Positions 1 through 7,429 of a stretch of 41,296 nucleotides of DNA are shown in pieces. How positions within the stretch are numbered: position 1 is the first letter of the stretch; the number at the start of each line of letters is the position of its first letter. The stretch covers positions 1 to 41,296 of the forward strand of contig JAKVBZ010000044.1 in the NCBI GenBank assembly GCA_022448645.1. Direction: 5' to 3'. Below the pieces are notes generated by a model. That model searched no databases, was not told the DNA's origin, and worked only from the letters and a program-made list of their open reading frames with translations. Position numbers and translations under genes: made by a program. The stretch comes from Pirellulaceae bacterium. GTDB lineage: Bacteria > Planctomycetota > Planctomycetia > Pirellulales > Pirellulaceae.

Positions 1-388
1 GGGAGAAATTGACCGTTAGCTGATGGGTACTTCGTGGCGGTCCTCAGGTTGTGATTTCCTGGAGAGTGGACCGCAGAGGGCTGTTTTTTCTGGAAAAGTA
101 AGGCCGGCAAATGGCTGGTCGCCAGAAAACATGGGTTCGGGGGCTTGTCGTTATCGGATGCCTTGTGACATATTTCACAGTCTTGTGTGTGGCGTCGCAA
201 AAATTGTGGCGTGGCGTTATGTTTGGGGGCAGTGATATTAAGTTAATAGTTTTGTGGGTGAGTCTTTGGTGGCCGCACAGTGTTTTTGAGTGGTGAGCTG
301 GGGGCTTGGAGGTTCGTCCGAGAGAGTTTGGGGTGGGTCGGATGTTGGAGTTTCATCTTTCTTTTTGTGAGACAAGGTTGGCACCGGC
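1..388. other. Intergenic stretch upstream of nuoH, no supported gene
   Basis: No convincing gene is seen. All three plus frames close within the first 23 bases, so an upstream gene could end there. A 61-codon ORF from an ATG at 111 has one hydrophobic stretch and a weak AAGG upstream; it could encode a small membrane protein, but nothing supports it beyond that. A 4-bp GCAG/CTGT hairpin at 73-84 runs into six T residues, a poor terminator candidate for the upstream gene. The promoter of the nuo genes may lie here or further upstream. Confidence 0.4.
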
Positions 389-1720
389 GTGGGTGAGTTA
401 ATTAACGGTCTCCTGGATTGGGGATTATTCTGGGTGGTTCCTGTGTCTTGGGAAGCGCCAGGGTACATTCTGGCCGCGCTGATTCAAGCGGTGTTGATCA
501 TCCATGTGCCAGCGGTCGGAGCTCTGATTTTCATTTGGATGGAGCGTAAGATATCGGGCCGTATACAGGATCGTCTGGGGCCTACGAGGGTGGGAGGCAA
601 GTTTGGTTGGCTGCAGACGTTAGCTGACGGCTTAAAGCTGATCACCAAAGAGGACATCACGCCTGGTAAGGCAGATGTCATGTTATTCAAGTTGGCTCCT
701 TATTTGAGTTTTGCTGCTAGTTTCGCTGCCTTTTTGGCATTGCCATTCGCGACTGGTTGGGTGGCGCAGCATGTGAACGTGGCGGTGTTTTTTGTCCTGG
801 CCGTTTTGGGTCTAGAAGTCTTCGGCGTTATTCTGGCTGGTTGGGCGTCCGGTTCCAAATGGTCGTTGTTTGGTGCCATGCGTGAAGCAGCCCAGGTCGT
901 TAGTTACGAAGTGCCGATTGGACTCTGTGTGATCGTTCCCGTCATGATTTGCGGGACTATGGATCTAACCACCATCGGGAACATGCAGGCGGGTTTTTTC
1001 ACGAATTGGTTGATCTTTCATGATCCGTTTACGTTCCTTATTTTTTGGATCTTCTTTACCTGTGCAACGGCCAGCGTGAATCGAGCGCCATTTGACTTGG
1101 CAGAAGCCGAAAGTGAATTGGTGGCTGGTTTTCATACGGAGTATTCAGGTTTGCGCTGGAGTATCTTTTTTATGGCTGAATACGGATCGATGTTCGTGGT
1201 CAGTGCGTTGGCGGCGATCTTGTTTTTCGGGGGGTGGAATGGTCCCATTCCAATCTTCCATGTTTTGGGTTGGGCCTACAGTAGTGCGGGTGAGCCATAT
1301 TACTGGCTGTGGGGGTGGTTTCCCGCCGGCTGGGTCGCAAATCTATTTGGCTGTGCCAACCTGATTTTGAAGACGACTGTGGGAGTTACCGTGATGATGT
1401 GGATACGCTGGACGCTTCCACGCCTCCGCATTGATCAGGTTATTACGACTTGTTGGAAATATTGCGTGCCCATGTCGGCCGTCTTTTTCTGTGGTGCTTT
1501 GGCGTGGACGACGTTTGAATTACCGTCGCCTAATGACCTTGCACCTCATCAGTCCCGCAGTGAAGTGCGTGAAGGGTGGGCCTTCGAAGCGCCCGTTGCT
1601 AGTTCGGAGGATGCAGAGGACGAGTCGGCCGAAGAATCAGCCCAGGCGGCAGATGATCGTTTGAAAGATGGCAGCCTGGAAATCAGTGCTGCCCGGACGG
1701 TCGTGGAAGGGGGTGTGTGA
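389..1720 (+). CDS. nuoH: NADH-quinone oxidoreductase subunit H (NuoH)
   Basis: Membrane-arm subunit of respiratory complex I that forms much of the quinone-binding cavity and joins the peripheral arm to the proton-pumping arm. The family motifs are clear: GPTRVGGKFGWLQ followed by a KLITKED loop, and RAPFDLAEAESELVAGFHTEYSG followed by an EYGSMF-type helix. About eight transmembrane helices can be read. The start is GTG at 389, with AAGG about a dozen bases upstream. At 443 residues it is clearly longer than the roughly 325 residues of the E. coli protein; much of the excess is a hydrophilic, acidic C-terminal tail from about residue 375, rich in Glu, Asp, Ser and Ala, plus a longer loop around residues 285-310. 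The stop overlaps the next gene by one base (TGATG), which argues for translational coupling with nuoJ. nuoI, which usually follows nuoH, is absent here. Confidence 0.97.
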   Translation: MGELINGLLDWGLFWVVPVSWEAPGYILAALIQAVLIIHVPAVGALIFIWMERKISGRIQDRLGPTRVGGKFGWLQTLADGLKLITKEDITPGKADVMLFKLAPYLSFAASFAAFLALPFATGWVAQHVNVAVFFVLAVLGLEVFGVILAGWASGSKWSLFGAMREAAQVVSYEVPIGLCVIVPVMICGTMDLTTIGNMQAGFFTNWLIFHDPFTFLIFWIFFTCATASVNRAPFDLAEAESELVAGFHTEYSGLRWSIFFMAEYGSMFVVSALAAILFFGGWNGPIPIFHVLGWAYSSAGEPYYWLWGWFPAGWVANLFGCANLILKTTVGVTVMMWIRWTLPRLRIDQVITTCWKYCVPMSAVFFCGALAWTTFELPSPNDLAPHQSRSEVREGWAFEAPVASSEDAEDESAEESAQAADDRLKDGSLEISAARTVVEGGV

Positions 1721-2328
1721 TGATGCTTATAGCGGTTCTCAGTTGGCATTTGATGTTGTTTGTGGTGTTTGCTGTACTGGCATGCGTTTTCGCATTGCTT
1801 GTTCTGTTTACGAGTAATATCGTTCGCATGGCTTTTTATTTGACGCTTGCGCTCGGGGCGACAGCCGGTTTGTTTATGTTGGCCGGAGCTCATTTCGTGG
1901 GTGCTATGCAGCTTATGATCTATGTTGGTGGTACGCTGGTGTTGCTGATCTTCGGAGTCATGCTCACAGCACAAGAAGGCTTCGTCACGATGAAGACACG
2001 TGGGGGGGATTGGGTGCTGGCGGCGGCAGCTGGTGGTACGCTCCTTTTTCTCCTGATCGTGACGGCACTTTACATGCCTGGTGCGGGAGAAGCTTTGGAA
2101 GCTCAGAAACAGCTGGTCAGGGATGATACCGCAGTCACGACTCCGATTGGTTTGGCGCTGGTAGGCGCTCGTGTTGATCAATTGCAAGAAACGGACGAGA
2201 CATTGGCCGACGGTATGTCGGGTTATTTATTGCCTTTTGAAATTGTTTCCGTTCATTTACTGGTTGTTTTGGTGGGGGCTGCTTATTTGGCGCGTGCCAA
2301 ACGTCATGCCGATTCGGGTGGTGCGTGA
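1720..2328 (+). CDS. nuoJ: NADH-quinone oxidoreductase subunit J (NuoJ)
   Basis: Complex I membrane subunit that takes part in conformational coupling of quinone reduction to proton pumping. The protein has five hydrophobic helices, and the third holds the family's conserved pattern (FVGAMQLMIYVGGTLVLLIFGVML), including the G-rich stretch where a pi-bulge is known in this subunit. ATG at 1720 overlaps the nuoH stop as TGATG, and GGAAGGGGG lies about seven bases upstream; a GTG at 1717 and an ATG at 1723 are also in frame. About 202 residues, slightly longer than E. coli NuoJ (184), with a hydrophilic stretch of about 50 residues between helices 4 and 5. It is followed by a 127-base gap before nuoK. 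Confidence 0.95.
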   Translation: MMLIAVLSWHLMLFVVFAVLACVFALLVLFTSNIVRMAFYLTLALGATAGLFMLAGAHFVGAMQLMIYVGGTLVLLIFGVMLTAQEGFVTMKTRGGDWVLAAAAGGTLLFLLIVTALYMPGAGEALEAQKQLVRDDTAVTTPIGLALVGARVDQLQETDETLADGMSGYLLPFEIVSVHLLVVLVGAAYLARAKRHADSGGA

Positions 2329-2455
2329 CGTTAGTCGTTGTGTCGACAGGTTGTCGGCATTAGGTCGGAACTTCTTCGGAAGATGGAGTGCGGCCATCAG
2401 GTGGAGTGGATGGAATTTTTTTTAGAAAAATGAGTTTTGCGTAGAGACACATGAA

Positions 2456-2785
2456 ATGGATCCGCTGACCGTTGGAGTTTCGCATTACATGATTGTTGGT
2501 GCCGTGATGTTCGTCACCGGCGCCGTATGCATGGCCACCAAACGGAATGCACTGGGGGTCCTGATGGGAATTGAGTTGGTTCTGAATGGAGCCAATGTTA
2601 ACTTTGTGGCACTGAGCAGCAAATACCTCCGCGTCGAAACGTTAGGTTTGGACGGGCAGTTGATTGCATTATTTGTGATCGTGCTGGCGGCTGCAGAAGC
2701 AGCGGTAGCTTTAGCAATTGCACTGAATTTTTACAATAACCATGCCACGATTGATGTCGATCGGGCGGATGAGTTAAAAGGCTGA
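2456..2785 (+). CDS. nuoK: NADH-quinone oxidoreductase subunit K (NuoK)
   Basis: Small complex I membrane subunit (109 residues, E. coli 100) homologous to MrpC of cation antiporters. Three helices are visible. The two intramembrane glutamates essential for proton transfer are present as E40 (MGIELVLNGANVNFVAL) and E81 (AAAEAAVALAIAL), matching E36 and E72 of E. coli. The start at ATG 2456 fits family length. The stop overlaps the nuoL start by one base (TGATG), so the two are probably translationally coupled. The 127 bases separating it from nuoJ hold a tiny CTTC-TTCG-GAAG hairpin and an eight-T run but no convincing gene or terminator. Confidence 0.96.
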   Translation: MDPLTVGVSHYMIVGAVMFVTGAVCMATKRNALGVLMGIELVLNGANVNFVALSSKYLRVETLGLDGQLIALFVIVLAAAEAAVALAIALNFYNNHATIDVDRADELKG

Positions 2786-5355
2786 TGGCACCTTCGGTTT
2801 CTTTGCACGTATTGTTGGGATGGGCAGTGCTGCTGCCACTCATTTCATTCGGGCTCATTGCCCTGTTGGGGCACCGGTTGCGCCAAGGTGCCGCGCTAAT
2901 CGCGACTTTTGCCATTGGTTTGGCTTGTGTGCTTTCGATGATTTCTCTGTTCGCTGTCTGGATTCCAGCGCATGGTGTCGGAGGCAGCCATGGCGAAGAG
3001 CATCATCATAGTGAAGAGCATCATGAAGTCACGCTGCATGAGACTGCTGGGGATGTGGGGGGCGTTCAGGGGCCGATCAAGCTAGTTGCGCACACCGAAG
3101 AGCACCCGGAGAGTGATCACCAAGCCCATGGTGACGATCATGCGCACGGTGATCATGGTCACGCTCACGTCCCGGTCGAATACTACACAGGGTACTGGTA
3201 CCGGTTGGGCCAGTTTGGCCAACTCCATCTCGATATCGGATACTACATTGACTCGCTAACCGTTTGCATGTTCTGCATGGTGACTCTTATTGCCACCTGT
3301 ATCCATTTTTACGCGATTGGATACATGCATGATGAATTGGTGGACGAGTATGTTGATCATGATGTTACGTTGCGGGACGGTGAGCACCTGAAACGTCCAG
3401 GGCGATTTTCACGCTTTTTTCAGTATCTTTCACTGTTCTGTTTCAGCATGCTAGGGCTGGTTATTTCCGGAAATATTGCTCAGACGTTTGTGTTTTGGGA
3501 GCTGGTCGGCATCTGTTCTTATTTTCTTATTGGGTTCTATGTCGAGCGACAAAGTGCATCAACCGCTGCGAACAAAGCGTTCATCGTTAATCGGGTTGGC
3601 GATTTTGGGATGATCATCGGCCTGATGGTCCTTTGGTCCGGTTTGGGTACATTTAACTTTGGTGACGTACCTCTTCTAGGCGACAACGGTGAAGCTGTCG
3701 TCGATGCTCATGGAGAACCTGTAACCGAGGTAGGGATCTTTAGTCTCGTGCGGCCGGAGGAAGTGAACTACGCTTTGACTGTGCCTGATGGCATGGTCTT
3801 ATCGAGTAAGCGAGAGGACGTTGCCAAGATTGTTGCCCAGCACGCCGGTGAACCTAATGGCTTGGAATTGGCCAAAGGTGTCATCGAATCAAATCTTCCT
3901 GGTTGGAGAGAAGAGGGATTTGGTTATGGTTTGATGGTCTTGGCTGGCATTGGCATCTTCTGTGGATGTGTCGGCAAGAGTGCTCAGTTTCCATTGCACA
4001 CATGGTTGCCTGATGCAATGGAAGGTCCGACGCCGGTTTCTGCCTTAGTGCATTCCGCGACGATGGTGGCGGCGGGTGTGTTCTTGGCCGGACGATTTTT
4101 TCCGGTTTTTGTGCCAGAAGTCTTGTTGGTGATTGCTGTGGTCGGCTGCATTACACTGTTCATGGCTGCCACGATTGCGATTACGGCCACCGATATAAAG
4201 CGTGTGTTGGCTTATTCAACGATAAGTCAGCTTGGTTATATGATGTTGGCCTTGGGGGTTGGTGGTTGGTTGGCAGGCATGCTACACCTGTTTACCCATG
4301 CCTTTTTTAAGAGCCTGTTGTTCATGTGTTCCGGGTCGGTGATTCATGCTGTGCACACGAACGAAATGACGGAGATGGGTGGCTTACGCAAAAAAATGCC
4401 GGTGACTGCCTACACGATGTTGGTGGGGTGTTTGGCAATCATAGGAGCGGGGATACCTTTGCTGATCGGTTTCAGTGGGTATTACTCTAAAGATGCTATT
4501 CTCGAGCAGATTTTCTCTTTTTGGCGTCACGATACTGCGAATGCGACGTTAGGCCTGATTTTCTTTATGATGGCTGCTGGAGGTGCGTCGATTACGGCGT
4601 TCTACATGTTCCGACTTTGGTTCATGACGTTTGCCGGTAAGCCACAAGATGAGCACCGTTACGATCACGCGCATGAATCACCAACGGTGATGTACGCTCC
4701 GTTGGTAGTCTTGTCTGTGTTCGCTGTCACGGTAGCCTGGAAATTCCTTCCTTTGAATTTGTCAAATTTACTGGAGGCTTCTCGGCCGGTAGGAACGGCA
4801 GCTACCGTGTCGGGCCTGTGGATTCGCCAAGTTTGGCCGGATGAGCACATCGCACATTTGGATGCCAATTACATGAAGGTCGTGGTGCCCGTGACGCTTA
4901 TTGCTTTCTGTACGGCGTTAATTGGTGTTACGTTTGCCTGGTTTATCTATGGCTCGAGAAAACTCCACGCTGACGACATTCGTCGGCAGTTTCAGCCTAT
5001 ATATGCGTTCCTGCGGAACAAATGGTGGTTCGACGAGCTGTATGACTTCCTCTGGGTGCGTCCAACTCTGTGGATCTCTGTCTGCATTTCCTGGATCGAT
5101 CGGCGGATCATTGACTGGTTGCTCGATGGTCTGGCCAGAGTTGTTGTTGCCATTTCGAGTTTAGGAGATCGCTGGGTTGATCGCGCCGTTGTGGATGGAT
5201 TAGCGAACGGTCTTGCGAATTGGACGTATCGGACTGGAGTTGGGCTGCGACGAGTACAAACTGGCCGACTCCGGCAGTACGTGATGTTTATTGTGGTAGG
5301 CACTGTTGCCATTTTGATTTTGATCACTTGGACCCGCAGCATGGCGGGGAACTGA
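2785..5355 (+). CDS. nuoL: NADH-quinone oxidoreductase subunit L (NuoL), with large insertions
   Basis: Distal antiporter-like, proton-pumping subunit of complex I. Core motifs are intact: FWELVGICSYFLIGFY with the key glutamate at E239, and GKSAQFPLHTWLPDAM with the key lysine at K398, followed by GPTPVSALVHSATMV. The C-terminal lateral helix region (FRNKWWFDELYDFLWVRP) is recognisable. At 856 residues it is about 240 longer than E. coli NuoL (613). Two insertions explain much of this: residues 63-128, a loop with 17 histidines plus many Glu and Asp residues, and roughly residues 299-377, a hydrophilic segment just before the K398 region. Reading frame and conserved core are continuous, so these look like real protein insertions rather than errors. 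The start overlaps the nuoK stop; nuoM follows after 15 bases. Confidence 0.97.
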   Translation: MAPSVSLHVLLGWAVLLPLISFGLIALLGHRLRQGAALIATFAIGLACVLSMISLFAVWIPAHGVGGSHGEEHHHSEEHHEVTLHETAGDVGGVQGPIKLVAHTEEHPESDHQAHGDDHAHGDHGHAHVPVEYYTGYWYRLGQFGQLHLDIGYYIDSLTVCMFCMVTLIATCIHFYAIGYMHDELVDEYVDHDVTLRDGEHLKRPGRFSRFFQYLSLFCFSMLGLVISGNIAQTFVFWELVGICSYFLIGFYVERQSASTAANKAFIVNRVGDFGMIIGLMVLWSGLGTFNFGDVPLLGDNGEAVVDAHGEPVTEVGIFSLVRPEEVNYALTVPDGMVLSSKREDVAKIVAQHAGEPNGLELAKGVIESNLPGWREEGFGYGLMVLAGIGIFCGCVGKSAQFPLHTWLPDAMEGPTPVSALVHSATMVAAGVFLAGRFFPVFVPEVLLVIAVVGCITLFMAATIAITATDIKRVLAYSTISQLGYMMLALGVGGWLAGMLHLFTHAFFKSLLFMCSGSVIHAVHTNEMTEMGGLRKKMPVTAYTMLVGCLAIIGAGIPLLIGFSGYYSKDAILEQIFSFWRHDTANATLGLIFFMMAAGGASITAFYMFRLWFMTFAGKPQDEHRYDHAHESPTVMYAPLVVLSVFAVTVAWKFLPLNLSNLLEASRPVGTAATVSGLWIRQVWPDEHIAHLDANYMKVVVPVTLIAFCTALIGVTFAWFIYGSRKLHADDIRRQFQPIYAFLRNKWWFDELYDFLWVRPTLWISVCISWIDRRIIDWLLDGLARVVVAISSLGDRWVDRAVVDGLANGLANWTYRTGVGLRRVQTGRLRQYVMFIVVGTVAILILITWTRSMAGN
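2971..3168 (+). other. Histidine-rich loop inside NuoL
   Basis: Codons 63-128 of nuoL encode 17 histidines among abundant Glu, Asp and Gly, including EEHHHSEEHH and HAHGDHGHAH. It lies between two transmembrane segments, before the conserved VEYYTGYWYRLGQF stretch. The composition is like metal-binding loops of zinc or nickel transporters and chaperones. Metal binding here is inference from composition only. Confidence 0.8.
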
Positions 5356-5370
5356 CCCCTCGTTGTAATC

Positions 5371-7344
5371 ATGGACAATCCGACTTTTCTATTGAGTTTT
5401 ATCGTGTTTGCTCCCGCTATAGGGGCGCTCATTCTGGCATTTTTCCCCAAAGGCAATGCGGATGCCATCCGGTTGTTTACCTTGGTGGTGACTGTCGTCG
5501 TCATGGTTCCCGCGATTATTTTGGCTTTGCCGAAAGGCGTGACTGGGTTTAGTGGGACGAGTTTCGATTTGGCAGCGGACTCCATGCAAAACGTGTTTCG
5601 TTACGAGTGGATTCCATCTTTCGACATCGAGTACTTCATGGGAATAGACGGAATCAGTTTTCCGCTCGTTCTGTTAACGGCAGTGATTAGCGTTTTGGCG
5701 ATGGGGGCCAGCTGGTCGATCACGAAACACGTCAAGGGATACTGCATCCTGTTTTTACTGCTAGAAACAGGCATGTTGGGTGTGTTTATGTCACTCGACT
5801 TCTTTTTGTTTTATGTGTTTTGGGAAGTCATGCTGCTACCTATGTACTTTTTGATTGGTATCTGGGGTGGTACTCGCAAAGAATATGCGGCTATCAAATT
5901 CTTTTTGTACACACTCTTTGGCAGTGTACTGATGCTGATCGCCATCCTCATGCTGTATTTTAACAGTGACTTGACAGAGTTAACGGCGGAGCAGTTGGTG
6001 ACAGCAAATGTCGTCGAAATGGGAGAGTTCGGATCTGCGGAGGAAGCTTTCGAGGAGTGGACGAAGTCAGAATCTTTGGGAATGGACTTTGCCGAGAAGT
6101 CGGCAAAAAAAGCGAGTCTCTTTGCAGAGGGTCATGCAGATGCGGCAGCAGAAGTGAAGTTGCATACCTTCAATGTGCTTGCCATGCAACAGATGGGGCA
6201 GCACACCGAACTGTTTAGCGTTCCGATGTTCGGTTGTACTTTGCAATGTTGGGCATTCATACTGTTGTTTATCGGCTTTGTGATCAAAGTTCCGTCGGTT
6301 CCGGTGCACACTTGGTTGCCCGATGCCCACGTCCAGGCTCCCACACCAATATCCATGATTCTGGCGGGGGTCCTGCTGAAAATGGGCGGTTATGGGATTA
6401 TCCGAATGTGTTATCCCATTTGTCCCGCAGCCGGATTAAGTCTTGCTCCGCTGGTGTGTGGCATCGGAGTCGTAAGCATGGTGTACGGAGCCTTCGCTGC
6501 CATGGCTCAAAAGGACTTCAAACGACTTGTTGCGTATAGCTCGGTGAGCCACATGGGATACGTTGTCTTGGGGTTAGGTGTGTGGTCGGCTGCGGCTGGG
6601 AATCTGTTTGTGAGCGACTATTGGAATATGGGTGTGAAAGGTGCCATGTTCCAGATGATTGCCCACGGCATCAGCTCGGCCGGAATGTTCTTTATGGTGG
6701 GTGTACTTTATGACCGCGTCCACCATCGAAACCTTGCCGAGTTTGGTGGAATTTACGGTAAGATGCCGCTCTACACCGGGTTGGCGATTGTACTTTTCTT
6801 TGCCGGATTGGGCCTGCCTGGGCTGTGCGGATTCATTGGTGAAGTTCTGGTTGTTTTGTCTGTTTGGGAATACAGCCACGTCTTAGCGATCATTTCGGCC
6901 GCTGTGGTGATTTTGACCGCCGGGTACATCTTGTGGGCAGTGCAACGCGTATATCTAGGTGCCGAGTATCTTGGGCCTCATGAGGAAGCGTTGACTCCAC
7001 TCAAAGGCCGTGAGTTCGCGGTGGCTTTTCCCTTGGTTGTTTTGGCGATCGTACTTGGCATCTTTCCCGGGATCATACTTCAGTACATGGACCCTACCAT
7101 CGATCGACAAATCAACGAACTGGTAAGCTGGCAAGAACGAAATCAAGAAAAACCTGCGAGTACAGTGGCTGTTGATGAATTAAATTCTGTTGATGAATTG
7201 GATTCTGTTGAGGAAACCAAAAAGAAGCTGTCGCAAAACGCTCCACGACCAAGGGATGACGTGTTTTTTGAAGCTAGTTCGAGTGTGGTAGTCGATCAGG
7301 TTCAAAATGACCTCATCGAAAATAAGAGGCTGGCTGGCAATTAG
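5371..7344 (+). CDS. nuoM: NADH-quinone oxidoreductase subunit M (NuoM)
   Basis: Second antiporter-like, proton-pumping complex I subunit. Family motifs are present: FWEVMLLPMYFLIGIWGG with the essential glutamate at E152, HTWLPDAHVQAPTPISMILAGVLLKMGGYG, and the second-half motif KDFKRLVAYSSVSHMGYV. It has 657 residues against about 509 in E. coli. The excess comes from a hydrophilic insertion at about residues 199-285, rich in Glu, Ala and Lys, placed between two helices, and a 70-residue hydrophilic C-terminal tail after SWQERNQEKP. The tail contains a short DNA-level tandem repeat (VDELNS-VDELDS-VEE). Start ATG 5371 is 15 bases after nuoL. An 85-base gap separates it from nuoN. Confidence 0.97.
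   Translation: MDNPTFLLSFIVFAPAIGALILAFFPKGNADAIRLFTLVVTVVVMVPAIILALPKGVTGFSGTSFDLAADSMQNVFRYEWIPSFDIEYFMGIDGISFPLVLLTAVISVLAMGASWSITKHVKGYCILFLLLETGMLGVFMSLDFFLFYVFWEVMLLPMYFLIGIWGGTRKEYAAIKFFLYTLFGSVLMLIAILMLYFNSDLTELTAEQLVTANVVEMGEFGSAEEAFEEWTKSESLGMDFAEKSAKKASLFAEGHADAAAEVKLHTFNVLAMQQMGQHTELFSVPMFGCTLQCWAFILLFIGFVIKVPSVPVHTWLPDAHVQAPTPISMILAGVLLKMGGYGIIRMCYPICPAAGLSLAPLVCGIGVVSMVYGAFAAMAQKDFKRLVAYSSVSHMGYVVLGLGVWSAAAGNLFVSDYWNMGVKGAMFQMIAHGISSAGMFFMVGVLYDRVHHRNLAEFGGIYGKMPLYTGLAIVLFFAGLGLPGLCGFIGEVLVVLSVWEYSHVLAIISAAVVILTAGYILWAVQRVYLGAEYLGPHEEALTPLKGREFAVAFPLVVLAIVLGIFPGIILQYMDPTIDRQINELVSWQERNQEKPASTVAVDELNSVDELDSVEETKKKLSQNAPRPRDDVFFEASSSVVVDQVQNDLIENKRLAGN
7171..7215 (+). repeat. 18-bp tandem repeat in the nuoM 3' end
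   Basis: Two adjacent 18-base units (7171-7188 and 7189-7206, two mismatches) and a partial third (7207-7215) encode VDELNS, VDELDS and VEE in the hydrophilic tail of NuoM. It looks like a recent in-frame slippage expansion in a loosely constrained tail. Confidence 0.85.
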
Positions 7345-7429
7345 ACGCGGAAGCACGTGAGCCTTCGTTTCTCGCGTTTTCCTATGCAAAAGAACATATT
7401 CAGAAATTGCAATCGAGGATACTTCGCTG

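Noticed and set aside
111..296. 61-codon plus-strand ORF with a hydrophobic stretch
   Set aside because: Only a weak ribosome site, no family features; hydrophobic short frames arise by chance in T-rich DNA.
1549..2187. 212-codon minus-strand ORF across nuoH/nuoJ
   Set aside because: It is antisense to two clearly conserved genes and its composition (many His, Gln, Arg, Cys) is typical of a shadow frame.
2368..2383. CTTC-TTCG-GAAG hairpin between nuoJ and nuoK
   Set aside because: The stem is only four base pairs and the T run is about 40 bases away; likely chance.
4992..5585. 197-codon minus-strand ORF over nuoL/nuoM
   Set aside because: Antisense to conserved coding sequence; no domain pattern.
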